A DNA stretch of 29,852 bases from positions 1 to 29,852 of the forward strand of contig JAMCTA010000122.1 in the NCBI GenBank assembly GCA_023381895.1, in the 5' to 3' direction. Below are positions 7,930-16,395 of the stretch, piece after piece (the stretch's first letter is position 1; the number at the start of each line of letters is the position of its first letter). The notes under the pieces are model-generated. The model was not told the origin of the DNA. It saw nothing but the letters and a program-made list of their open reading frames with translations, and made no database searches. The translations under genes and the position numbers were made by a program. This DNA is from Chloroflexota bacterium (lineage in GTDB: Bacteria > Chloroflexota > UBA4733).

Positions 7930-8169
7930 TCAGGCGTTTGCCAGACGGAGCTTCGCAACAATCGGACCGAGGTCACGGATAGTCCTGAGTCTCGGAAGCG
8001 TCTCCTCTGGAAGCTGAACGCCATAGCGCTCATCGAGGAGCAAGATGAGCTCAATCTGGGCGGCAGAATCGAAGCGGGGGATATCTTCAAAGGCGGAATC
8101 AGGAGTGATGCTCGTGGATGGTAGGTGCAGCACCTCCGCGAGTTCGCGGCAGAACTGCTCGAGGTCCAT
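7930..8169 (-). CDS. acyl carrier protein
   Basis: 79 residues, the normal length for a discrete ACP. The phosphopantetheine attachment site is S35 in the segment FDSAAQIELILLLDE, where the D-S pair precedes helix 2. The usual D-S-L is D-S-A here, and the protein is less acidic than housekeeping ACPs, so this is probably a dedicated carrier. GGAGAG lies about 12 bases before the ATG. The KAS III-like gene follows on the same strand and is the obvious partner. Its role (fatty acid, polyketide-like or lipid modification) is unknown. Confidence 0.85.
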   Translation of the reverse strand: MDLEQFCRELAEVLHLPSTSITPDSAFEDIPRFDSAAQIELILLLDERYGVQLPEETLPRLRTIRDLGPIVAKLRLANA

Positions 8170-8211
8170 GTGCTGTTCAGACTCTCCAGGCGCACATTGT
8201 GTACGCTCCTG

Positions 8212-8706
8212 TCAAGGGTACCGCAGCAAAAGTAGGAGCTGCTGTGCTAGGGCATGCTCGGTCCCAATGATGATGGCCGTTGCAGCTGCGATTGCGGCAC
8301 CGAGTGGCACTGCTGACTGAAGTGCGAGTCGCCTCAGCGCAACGAGAGGGAGCGTGATCAGCACGAGCAGCGTCAGCCCCAGTAAGAGTGCGAGCAGGAG
8401 GCCGGTCCAGCCCATCAGCGTGCCAATGAGAGCAAACAGCTTCACGTCCCCCTTGCCGATGGCTTCGTGCTCGGCGAAGTGGAGCGACAGCCAGCGGAGA
8501 ATCGCGAACAATACTGCCGTGCTGGCCCCTGTGAGCGTTGTCTCCAGGACGGATCGTACACCGGAGCTAGCAGCAAAGAGGAGGGAAACGATCAACAACG
8601 GTAGCACGACGAGATCGGGGATACGTCGCCAGCACGCATCGCAGATGGCGAGGCTGGCAAATGAGAGAATCCAGAAGAGTGTTGGCACAGGAGACCAGGC
8701 GCTCAC
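8212..8706 (-). CDS. prepilin peptidase, A24 family (short form)
   Basis: 164 residues, almost entirely hydrophobic, with about five to six membrane helices. The A24 aspartic protease signatures are both present: D23 in CDACWRRIPD and D87 in GKGDVKL (the G-x-G-D motif). Such enzymes cleave the leader of type IV pilin-like proteins at the inner face of the membrane. The N-terminal methyltransferase domain of PilD is absent, so this is the short CpaA/TadV-like type. The start is GTG at 8706 with AAGGAT before it. It lies 52 bases after mltG on the same strand. No pilin or assembly ATPase gene is in this window. Confidence 0.87.
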   Translation of the reverse strand: MSAWSPVPTLFWILSFASLAICDACWRRIPDLVVLPLLIVSLLFAASSGVRSVLETTLTGASTAVLFAILRWLSLHFAEHEAIGKGDVKLFALIGTLMGWTGLLLALLLGLTLLVLITLPLVALRRLALQSAVPLGAAIAAATAIIIGTEHALAQQLLLLLRYP

Positions 8707-8758
8707 AGGATCATCCTTTAGTTACGGCGTTGCTGTGCCGGGTGTGATTACTCCGGCA

Positions 8759-9931
8759 TTATGGCTTCGGGGTTGGTGTTCCCTGGACCTTCTGCTCGTT
8801 CGCAATCTGCTCCTGGAGTGTGTGTGAAAATAGGTGCGTGCCATCGCCTTTCGCGACGAAATAGAGGTACGTTCCTTGCGGATTGAGCGCTGCTTCGATG
8901 CTCGCGAGGCCAGGGTCGGCGATGGGGCCCGGTGGAAAGCCGCGATGGGTATAGGTATTGTAGGGTGAGTCGGGCGCGAGGTCGCGTGCTTGGACGTTGA
9001 GTACAGGCCACCAGTTACCGGGCTTGCCAAGTGCGTACTGGACCGTGGGGTCGGCACACATGCACTCACCGGTCTTGAGGCGGTTCCAGTACACCCCAGC
9101 AATGAGCGGGCGCTCGCTGGGCACCTCGGCCTCTCGCTCAACGATAGAGGCCACGATCAACACCTGGAAGAGCGTGTGCCCCTCCGCTCTTGCCTGCGCT
9201 TGCATGGCGGGTGTCACTACCTGCCCAAACCGTTGTAGTAGACGCTGAACCACCTCGGCGGCCGGCGTGTTCTTGTAGAAGTCGTAGGTATCGGGGAAGA
9301 GGTAACCTTCGAGCGTAGCGCCCGCAGGACGATCTGCCAAGAACGAGAAGTTGAAGTTTTGGATCTGGCTCTTTGTGACTGACAAGAAGTCACTGGCACT
9401 CGTCACGCCTGCGCTTTCGAGCTCTTCGGCCTCTTGCTCCATGCGCCAACCTTCGGTAAAGCGCACCGTGACTGCTTTAGGCTGCTGCGCATGCTCAAGG
9501 GTGGAGATAATCTGATCCAGGCTCATGTTTGGGGTCAGCTTGTAGGTACCGGCCTCCAGGGCGCCATTAGTGCCGGCGATACGCAAGCGCGCTCTGAAGA
9601 GGAAAGCGCTGGGGATGATGCCATCCTTTTGCAGACGATTGGCGACAGTGTCCCAGGTATCTCCATGGCGCACTGTAAAGCTGATCGGGCTCCGAGATGT
9701 CGATGTAGTAATGGCGATGGTGCTTGTCGATACGGGAGCATTCTGGAGCACGTTACGTACGATGACGAAAGCGACGATGCCAATGATGAGGGCAGCAACT
9801 GCTATGAGGACGACCGTGCCTGCGCCACTCTTCTGGCGTGGGTAGAGCGCTCGACCGCCAGTGTGCTGGAATCGTGCCTTGCGCAGGCTATCCAGCTCCC
9901 GTGAGCGCTGAGGATCGATCGACGATGGCAT
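8759..9931 (-). CDS. mltG: endolytic murein transglycosylase MltG
   Basis: 390 residues. MltG cleaves nascent peptidoglycan strands at the outer face of the membrane and so sets glycan length. A cytoplasmic N-terminus is followed by one membrane helix (about 38-60), a LysM-like region (about 83-145) and the YceG catalytic domain. Diagnostic motifs in order are EGYLFPDTYDF, ASIVEREA (E265, the equivalent of the E. coli catalytic Glu), RPLIAGVYWNRL, DPTVQYALG and NTYTHRGFPPGPI. The frame is open far upstream, but AGGGAG precedes the ATG at 9931 at the right distance; an ATG at 9937 is too close to that site. It begins 10 bases after ruvX. Confidence 0.93.
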   Translation of the reverse strand: MPSSIDPQRSRELDSLRKARFQHTGGRALYPRQKSGAGTVVLIAVAALIIGIVAFVIVRNVLQNAPVSTSTIAITTSTSRSPISFTVRHGDTWDTVANRLQKDGIIPSAFLFRARLRIAGTNGALEAGTYKLTPNMSLDQIISTLEHAQQPKAVTVRFTEGWRMEQEAEELESAGVTSASDFLSVTKSQIQNFNFSFLADRPAGATLEGYLFPDTYDFYKNTPAAEVVQRLLQRFGQVVTPAMQAQARAEGHTLFQVLIVASIVEREAEVPSERPLIAGVYWNRLKTGECMCADPTVQYALGKPGNWWPVLNVQARDLAPDSPYNTYTHRGFPPGPIADPGLASIEAALNPQGTYLYFVAKGDGTHLFSHTLQEQIANEQKVQGTPTPKP

Positions 9932-9941
9932 CCGCATCTCC

Positions 9942-10421
9942 CTAATCTTCCTTGTCAAACGAATGGGGGTGACCATTGTTGTCAAGGGAAGACCGTCGCT
10001 TTTGAGATGCCCGACCATCGAGGTAGGTTTGAAGTAGCAACGCGGCGGCGGCGGCATCAACGCGTGTGCGGCGCTGGCGCTCTGAGAGGCCAAGAGCCTC
10101 AAGCGAGCGGTGGGCCTCAATGGTGGTGAGGCGCTCGTCGACGCGCTGCATCGAGAGTTGGAGCAGTTGCTCAACACTCGCCACCCATCGTTCCGTCAGG
10201 ATGGCTTGAACGCCACGCTCGCCACTGAGCCTCAGCGGTAAGCCAACAATGATCTGCTCGACCCCGTGTTCCGTCATCAAGCGCCGGAGCTCTTCCGCGT
10301 CAGTCTCAGTGTTGCTGCGTGTCAAGAACCCCAGTGGCGAGGCGATGGTGTGCGACGGATCGCTGAGGGCCAGGCCGATACGGCGCTGCCCAACATCGAG
10401 CGCGAGTATGCGTCCGCTCAT
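9942..10421 (-). CDS. ruvX: Holliday junction resolvase-like pre-16S rRNA nuclease RuvX/YqgF
   Basis: 159 residues with an RNase H-like fold. YqgF proteins process the 5' end of 16S rRNA. Motifs are LALDVGQRRIGLALSD at the N-terminus (catalytic D9), VGLPLRLSGE in the middle, DERLTT.EA and the late D-AAAAALLLQTYL. The start ATG overlaps the alaS stop by 4 bases (ATGA), so the two are translationally coupled. The alaS-ruvX-mltG order is also common in other bacteria. The last 20 residues are a variable, charged tail. Confidence 0.93.
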   Translation of the reverse strand: MSGRILALDVGQRRIGLALSDPSHTIASPLGFLTRSNTETDAEELRRLMTEHGVEQIIVGLPLRLSGERGVQAILTERWVASVEQLLQLSMQRVDERLTTIEAHRSLEALGLSERQRRTRVDAAAAALLLQTYLDGRASQKRRSSLDNNGHPHSFDKED

Positions 10422-13048
10422 TGGGCCTCTGTGAGCCGCTTACGCAATGTGGCAAGCGCGGCTTCCAGCCCTTCGAGCTTGCCACTGCCTGTGGCCATCC
10501 GCGGATTGCCACCACCACCTCCGCCGCCTGACAGCTGGGCAAGTTCCTTCACGAGCACGTTAGCGGACAGACTGATGCCGGTTAGCGTAGGAGATACGGC
10601 AACGAGAAGTTGGGCGCGGTCACCGGAGGGAGCAGCGAGGAGCACTATGCCCTGCTTGATCTGGGACAGTATGCGATCTGCCAGCAACCGTAAACTCTCA
10701 GTGTCCGCAATGGCGACTTGTTCAGCAATGATGGCTGCCACCTTGCCTTGCGTGGCGCGTGCTATGCAGCGCTCAGCGAGCGCCGGAAGGAGCTCTCGCT
10801 GAGCAGCCCGCAACTGACGCCGGAGATCATCCACCTCGCGCTGCAGTCCTTGAACACGCGTTTCCAGATCGTTCGTTGGTGACTTGAGCTGCTGTGCTAA
10901 GCCCTGAACCAATCGTTGGAGCCCGCGGGTGTAAGCAACGGAGGCAGAACCAGTGAGTGCTTCGATCCGGCGTACACCGGCGCTGACGCCTGTTTCAGCG
11001 ATGATGATGAATGGGCCGATCTCCCCGGTAGAGTGCACGTGTGTGCCGCCACAGAGCTCCTTGCTATAGCCGTCAATGGAGACGACACGCACGACATCGC
11101 CGTACTTTTCGTCGAACAGCGCCATTGCACCTTCAGCAACAGCTTCCCTAAGTGGTCGAATGGTTGTGGTGACGGTCATGTCCTTCTGAACCTTGTGGTT
11201 GACTTCAGTTTCGATAGTTACCAGCTCCTCCGGGGTGAGGCGCGATCCGTGCGTGAAGTCGAACGTCAGGTGATGAGGCGCAACGACTGATCCGGCCTGC
11301 TCGACGTGCTCTCCGAGATTGCGGCGCAGTGCCTGATGGAGGAGGTGCGTCGCCGTGTGGTTGCGGCGTATGCCGGCGCGTCGCTCGGCCTCCACCCGCG
11401 CTAGGACAGAATCGCCTTCCTGGAGGGATGCGTTGCGGACGACTCCCCGGTGAATGATCACTCCCGACGGTAGCTTGTCGAGCTCCTGAACCTCAAGCTG
11501 CGCTTCATCGGCTTCGATGACACCAATGTCCGATACCTGGCCACCGCTCTCCACGTAAAAAGACGTGCGGTCAAGGATCACAGCGACCGTGTCGCCAATC
11601 TCCGCCTGGGCGACGCGCTCACCATCGCGAATGATCCGGAGAACACTCGCAGTGTTCTCAGTCGTCTCGTAGCCGGTGAAGGTCGTCGGTGGAAGGTCGG
11701 TGAATACTTCAGACATAGTCTCACCGACGGCTCCGGATGAGTGGCGTTGATGGTCTCGGCGCGCAGTCTCCACCTGGCGAGCCATCTCAGCCTGGAAGCC
11801 AGCGACGTCGACAGAAAAGCCTTGTTCGGCGGCAAGCTCCTGTACCACTTCCAGCGGCAAGCCCTTGCTGTCGTAGAGCATGAAGGCGGACTCCCCAGGA
11901 ATGACTGTGTTGCCGTGGGCTTCGAGGTCGTGGACGAGGCGCTCGAATGCTGTCATACCCGTTTCGAGTGTCGAGGAAAAACGGCGCTCTTCATCGCTCA
12001 GCACCTGCTTGATCCGGCCAGCCCGCTGTTCGAGTTCAGGATAGGCCTGACTGTAGCGCTCGATGACCTGCTGTGCTAGATTCTCGAGGAAGGGAGAGGT
12101 GATTCCCAGCACGACTGCATAGCGCACAGCACGCCGGATGATGCGCCGGAGGACGTATCCCCGGCCGCCATTAGCAGGACGCACATTGTCTGCAAGAAGG
12201 AAGGTCGCTGCCCGGCTGTGGTCGGAGATGATGCGAAGGGCACGATCGCTTTTACGATCTGTGCCGTAGGCGACGCTTGCGAGCCGGCTGATCGTGTTGA
12301 CGATGGGGCGAAAGTCGCTCGTCTCATAAATGGTCCGCACACCCTGCTGGAGGCAGGCCATCCGTTCGAGGCCCATACCCGTATCGACATTTTGCCGGGG
12401 CAGTGGCTGCAGCTGGCCACTGGCGGTGCGATCGAACTGCATGAAGACGAGGTTCCAGAATTCAACGAAGCGGCCACAATCGCACTCTGGGGAGCAGTCA
12501 AGTTTGCCGCAGCCTAAGCTCGCACCGCGATCGAAGTACATCTCGCTATCGGGACCACACGGGCCAGACGCCGCTTCCTCGGGCCACCAGTTCGATGGTA
12601 GAGGCACGATGCGCTCGAGTGGCACTCCGACGTGCTGCCATTGGACGGGCGAAACGTCGTCGTCAGGGTGAACGGTCACCCATACGCGATTGCGATCGAT
12701 GGCCAGTGGTCCTGTTGTCAGCTCCCAGGCGTAGGCAATGGCTTCGCGCTTGAAGTAGTCTCCTACCGACCAGTTGCCGAGCATCTCGAAGAAGGTGTGA
12801 TGAGTATCATCGCCCACCTCTTCGATGTTGGTGGTGCGGAAGACCTTTTGAACAGATGCGAGGCGGTGACTGGGTGGCTGGGTGTGGCCCAGCAGAAAGG
12901 GGATGACTTGAGTCACCCCCGCTGTCGTGAACAGCAGGCCTGAGTCCTTGGGGGGGACGAGCGAAGAGCTCGGAATGACCAGGTGGTCGCGGGAGCGAAA
13001 AAAGCTTAGAAATACCTCACGGATCTGGCCGCTTGTCAGCCCCGCCAT
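10418..13048 (-). CDS. alaS: alanine-tRNA ligase
   Basis: 876 residues, the normal length. It charges tRNA-Ala and hydrolyses mischarged Ser/Gly-tRNA-Ala. The N-terminus reads TSGQIREVFLSFF. The class II catalytic core includes FRTTNIEEVGDD and FFEMLGNWSVGDYF, followed by the Cys-rich GCGKLDCSPECDC and the VDTGMGLER segment. The editing domain carries HTATHLLH (H-x-x-x-H) and CGGTHV (C-x-x-x-H), which bind zinc. The C-terminal C-Ala domain ends with a glycine run (SGGGGGGGNPRMATGSG). The frame is open to 13174, but homology begins at the ATG at 13048. GGAGAG lies about 13 bases before it. It is first in a tight minus-strand run with ruvX and mltG. Confidence 0.96.
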   Translation of the reverse strand: MAGLTSGQIREVFLSFFRSRDHLVIPSSSLVPPKDSGLLFTTAGVTQVIPFLLGHTQPPSHRLASVQKVFRTTNIEEVGDDTHHTFFEMLGNWSVGDYFKREAIAYAWELTTGPLAIDRNRVWVTVHPDDDVSPVQWQHVGVPLERIVPLPSNWWPEEAASGPCGPDSEMYFDRGASLGCGKLDCSPECDCGRFVEFWNLVFMQFDRTASGQLQPLPRQNVDTGMGLERMACLQQGVRTIYETSDFRPIVNTISRLASVAYGTDRKSDRALRIISDHSRAATFLLADNVRPANGGRGYVLRRIIRRAVRYAVVLGITSPFLENLAQQVIERYSQAYPELEQRAGRIKQVLSDEERRFSSTLETGMTAFERLVHDLEAHGNTVIPGESAFMLYDSKGLPLEVVQELAAEQGFSVDVAGFQAEMARQVETARRDHQRHSSGAVGETMSEVFTDLPPTTFTGYETTENTASVLRIIRDGERVAQAEIGDTVAVILDRTSFYVESGGQVSDIGVIEADEAQLEVQELDKLPSGVIIHRGVVRNASLQEGDSVLARVEAERRAGIRRNHTATHLLHQALRRNLGEHVEQAGSVVAPHHLTFDFTHGSRLTPEELVTIETEVNHKVQKDMTVTTTIRPLREAVAEGAMALFDEKYGDVVRVVSIDGYSKELCGGTHVHSTGEIGPFIIIAETGVSAGVRRIEALTGSASVAYTRGLQRLVQGLAQQLKSPTNDLETRVQGLQREVDDLRRQLRAAQRELLPALAERCIARATQGKVAAIIAEQVAIADTESLRLLADRILSQIKQGIVLLAAPSGDRAQLLVAVSPTLTGISLSANVLVKELAQLSGGGGGGGNPRMATGSGKLEGLEAALATLRKRLTEAQ

Positions 13049-13174
13049 GCACCAACCATTTCTCTCCAGCTCCAAATCGTCGCGGACGTCTTGCTGCGCC
13101 GCGCAGTTCCTGCATCGTGCAGCCCCCTGGGGGTTCGTGCCCCCTTGGCATCTTTGCCTCTTGAACATGAGCAT
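13049..13174 (-). other. decayed zinc-ribbon coding leader in frame with alaS
   Basis: The 42 codons before the alaS start are open and in frame and read RCQGGTNPQGAARCRNC, then AAQQ. This resembles the short zinc ribbon C-x2-C-x9/10-C-x2-C often written CxxCGxxNPxGARFCxxCGA, but the first cysteine is missing and one residue is inserted. It may be the remains of a small zinc-ribbon gene or of a fusion. Whether it is translated is unknown. The rest of the gap to 13264 shows nothing recognisable. Confidence 0.4.
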
Positions 13175-13264
13175 GATACGGAGCGCTGGCGGCTCTTTTC
13201 AAAGGCCACGATACGGCAACCTTGCGCGGCGCCTGGAGAGACCGGTTCCGGCGACCAAGTTAGG

Positions 13265-14620
13265 TCAGAGGAGACGCTGAACGAGGCGTCGATGCATCCT
13301 CGCAACCACATCGGCGTGGGATGGAGCCAGATTGATGAGCTCGTTCGGGTCGTCGCGGAGGTGGTAGAGCTCTGGCAGGTCATTATGGTTCTCAACCAGC
13401 TTCCACTCGTTATTGCGCAGTGAGCGGCAGTGGAGGAGCTGGCTCACCGTGTCGGTACGGTGTTCCTGGAGGGGATCGTGCAGCACGGGCACAAACGCGC
13501 GTGCATCGAGCCCGGGGCTAGGTGCGATTCCAGCGAGCTCGAGGAGTGTCGGGTGTACGTCGGAGAGCTCGACGAGAGCTGGTGTCTGGCCGGGGGTGAT
13601 GCCTGGTCCGGCAACGATGAGCGGCACCCGCAGAGCGGCTTCGTAGTGAATGCTCTTCTGAAAGAAGCCGTGGTCGCCAAGCATCTCTCCGTGGTCTGAG
13701 CAGTACACGATGTAGGTGTTGTCGCGCTGGCCGCGGCGATCTAATGCTGCCAGGATCTGGCCAATCTGGCGGTCGATGAGCTCGAGGGCAGCGGTGTATT
13801 GACGCCGGACGTTGGCGACTTCCTCAGCCGTGGCGCCGGACTGCTTCTTGGCTTTGGTGTGTTGCCAGCGAGGCTTCCCTTCGAGGGAGTCGGCTAGCGG
13901 CTCTGGCATGGGGGTTCGGCGGAAGTGCTCGGCGTACTCGGTAGGAGGGTCCCAAGGATCGTGAGGACCGACGAAGCTCACGAACAGATGCCAGGGGGAC
14001 TCGTCTGGGAAGCGCTCCAGCAGCTCGCAGGCTCTCCGGCTGATGTAGCAGTCTTCCCACTCATCAGTCTCTAGAACGGAGTCGGCGGCATACCACACGG
14101 GAAGGCCGTGCCCGCGCCGGTGATAATCGGTGCAGAATAGCTCGAACTTGCCTCGCTCTACGAGGTAGTGGTTATACGGACCATTTGGCAAGGGGCCTTG
14201 TCCCGCATGCATCTTGCCTTCACACTCGATGGGGTCTGTGAAGCCGTAGGCGTACGTGATGGGCCGATCCCCGTTGCGCCCGTTGTAAGGGTCAGGCTTG
14301 TGCAGATCGATCTTGCCGACGAATCCCACGCGATAGCCGTGGTCGCGGAGCGCCTGATAGTAGGTGGGGGTCGTCAGTTTGAGGAAGGCGCTGTTATCGA
14401 GTGCCCCCACCCGATGGGGCTGGAGGCCGCTTGCCAGGCTGATGCGCGAAGGAGCGCATACAGGGCTGTTACACGCGCACTGGGTAAAACGGAGACCACG
14501 GGCGGCGATGCTGTCAATGTGAGGAGTGCGCGTCCAGGTAGCGCCAGCAGCGCCGAACCAGTCGTGACGGTGCTGATCTGCCATGATCAAGAGCAGATTC
14601 GGCTTTTGGTCTCGTGCCAT
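13265..14620 (-). CDS. sulfatase (Cys-type, CAPSR motif)
   Basis: 451 residues with the alkaline phosphatase/sulfatase fold. C55 lies in CAPSRISLASG, the C-x-P-S-R signature whose cysteine is converted to formylglycine, the nucleophile of true sulfatases. Metal ligands are visible: D15 in LIMADQHRHD and the later SDHGEMLGDHG pair. The C-terminus (LYHLRDDPNELINLA) is typical of family S1. No signal peptide is seen, so it acts in the cytoplasm on imported substrate, or on a choline-sulfate-like or monosaccharide sulfate. It is third in a minus-strand series of sulfatase-fold genes, 229 bases after its neighbour. No maturase (anSME or FGE) is in the window. Confidence 0.9.
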   Translation of the reverse strand: MARDQKPNLLLIMADQHRHDWFGAAGATWTRTPHIDSIAARGLRFTQCACNSPVCAPSRISLASGLQPHRVGALDNSAFLKLTTPTYYQALRDHGYRVGFVGKIDLHKPDPYNGRNGDRPITYAYGFTDPIECEGKMHAGQGPLPNGPYNHYLVERGKFELFCTDYHRRGHGLPVWYAADSVLETDEWEDCYISRRACELLERFPDESPWHLFVSFVGPHDPWDPPTEYAEHFRRTPMPEPLADSLEGKPRWQHTKAKKQSGATAEEVANVRRQYTAALELIDRQIGQILAALDRRGQRDNTYIVYCSDHGEMLGDHGFFQKSIHYEAALRVPLIVAGPGITPGQTPALVELSDVHPTLLELAGIAPSPGLDARAFVPVLHDPLQEHRTDTVSQLLHCRSLRNNEWKLVENHNDLPELYHLRDDPNELINLAPSHADVVARMHRRLVQRLL

Positions 14621-14849
14621 GTCTTTCCCTCCACTTCACCGTCGTAGTCACTCCCAAGGTGCTCGGTTTTCTGCTGCGAGGGCAGCTGGGTGATCTGGGC
14701 AGGCTCCGCGGGACCGTTGCTGCGCTGCCTTCAACGTGACCGAAGGAGTGCGCACAGACGGAACACCCGGCGACGTCGAAGGCCGTGGCCGCCTCTGGCA
14801 CACCGGAGAGTGTGACAGACACCTCAGCCTATTTCCGAAGCTGTGCGCA

Positions 14850-16340
14850 TCATGCCTGATTGCTCCCGATCCAGCGCTCGCCTGGCAGTGCGACTTCGCT
14901 CCGCTTCTGACGGAGGCCGCCGGGAGTGGCTGAAGAGCTGCGCAACGGCCTATGCTGGTACACCGCTGGGAGAGGCGCGCCGAGGAGCGCCTCGAGCCGG
15001 CCGATCTGGCGTGTGACCACCTGAGGATTGTCAGCGGCGACGTTGGTGGATTCAGTAGGATCGGTTGGCAAGTGGAAGAGTCTCAGATCGCGTTCCGGCT
15101 CGGCGGTGTTCACAAGGAGGTTCCATTCACGGTCGCGCACCGAGGCAAAGACGTCCCAACCGATGACGACGTGGTCACGTGCGGCAAGGTCGGCTACTCC
15201 GGAGGTACCGGTTACGAGCGGCCAGAGGCTGGCGCCATCGAGGCGGGGATGAGGGATGTCGAGGAGGTCCAGGAGAGTGGGTAGGATGTCCTGGTTCTGT
15301 ACAAAAGCGTCGTATTGCTTTCCAGCGCCCTCTCCCTCAGGATGGCGGACCATAAGGTTGATGTGAGTGTTGTAAGGATAGAGGCGTGATCCCGCCTTTC
15401 CGAACTGACCCTTATCCCACACCTCTGTGCCGTGATCGGAGAGCACCGCTACTACGGAGTTATTGAGCGCCCCTGTCTGCTCGAGGGTGTCGAGGAAGCG
15501 ACCAAAGCGCTCATCGCAGAAGGTGCAGTAGCCCTGGTAGAGCGCCTTGGTGCGGGCGATGTCATCGGCAGACGGGCCGTCGCTCGCCGTTGCTGCGTCA
15601 CTCGCGCCGGCCATTCCGCGTTGAGCCTGTACCTGGGGACCGCGGCGGTTGAGCAGCTGCGGAACAATGTAGTTCTTGAGACCGGGCTTATCGAAGTACT
15701 CGTTGGCAAAGCGCAACGGTGGATCCCAGAACTCGTGGGGAGAGAAGCTCTCAATCCAGAGACAGTAGGGATCCGCACCTTGGATCGCGTGGATGAAGCT
15801 GCTCGCTCGATCGAACACCTGGGCGACGAAATAGTCGTCGTCGCGCACACGATTCCGAACCTGGTACAGATAGGCAGCCGGACCAATACGCTGACCATCG
15901 CCGGAGGCGGCGCTCAGCGAATCAGCGCCGAGCTGCCAGGTGTCACCTTCCTGGCCGCGTACGAAGTCCCAGCTCGCGAAGCCCCGAATGAAATTCTGGG
16001 ATGCCTTGAACATGTGCCACACATCGGCGATGAGCTGCGTAGCGTAGCCCCGGTTGTAGAGATATTCCGCCGCCGTGGTGTGGGCTTCAGGAATGGCGTG
16101 CCAGCCTGGAATATTGGGGAATGAGCCTCTGTCTCCGACGTGATAGCGCCAGGGAAAGGAGCGAATGCCGGTGTGAAGAGCCCGCCGGAAGGGAATCGTG
16201 GGCAGCCCTTCCCCCCATGCGTTTGTGAAGGTGGCGGCTTGCTCGGCGAATCGCCGGAGCCGCGGCATCCGCGCCAGGTCTCCGAACACGGCGTCGTAGC
16301 GCAGCGTATCGAATACCACGACGATAAGGTTGCGTGCCAA
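14850..16340 (-). CDS. sulfatase-fold hydrolase with threonine at the nucleophile position
   Basis: 496 residues with a TTG start at 16340 and AGGAGA about 8 bases before it. The fold is clear: VVVFDTLRYDAVFG at the N-terminus (D11 metal ligand), the motif LPTIPFRRALHTG, a late SDHGTEVWDKG metal pair and a C-terminal FHLPTDPTES. At the place where sulfatases have Cys or Ser (C/S-x-P-x-R) this protein has T48. A threonine nucleophile is used by phosphoglycerol transferases and by phosphatases or phosphodiesterases of the superfamily, so the reaction may be on a phosphoester rather than a sulfate ester. An inactive sulfatase is the alternative. The neighbouring gene upstream has Cys at the same place and otherwise similar flanks (TGR..FPW). 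Confidence 0.82.
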   Translation of the reverse strand: MARNLIVVVFDTLRYDAVFGDLARMPRLRRFAEQAATFTNAWGEGLPTIPFRRALHTGIRSFPWRYHVGDRGSFPNIPGWHAIPEAHTTAAEYLYNRGYATQLIADVWHMFKASQNFIRGFASWDFVRGQEGDTWQLGADSLSAASGDGQRIGPAAYLYQVRNRVRDDDYFVAQVFDRASSFIHAIQGADPYCLWIESFSPHEFWDPPLRFANEYFDKPGLKNYIVPQLLNRRGPQVQAQRGMAGASDAATASDGPSADDIARTKALYQGYCTFCDERFGRFLDTLEQTGALNNSVVAVLSDHGTEVWDKGQFGKAGSRLYPYNTHINLMVRHPEGEGAGKQYDAFVQNQDILPTLLDLLDIPHPRLDGASLWPLVTGTSGVADLAARDHVVIGWDVFASVRDREWNLLVNTAEPERDLRLFHLPTDPTESTNVAADNPQVVTRQIGRLEALLGAPLPAVYQHRPLRSSSATPGGLRQKRSEVALPGERWIGSNQA

Positions 16341-16395
16341 GGCTGATCTCTCCTTCCGACATCATTGCCTCACGGGTATGGGTACTGGCGCTCAT

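Noticed and set aside
15432..16124. Plus-strand open frame of 230 codons
   Set aside because: Antisense to the Thr-type sulfatase-fold gene; no signature of its own.
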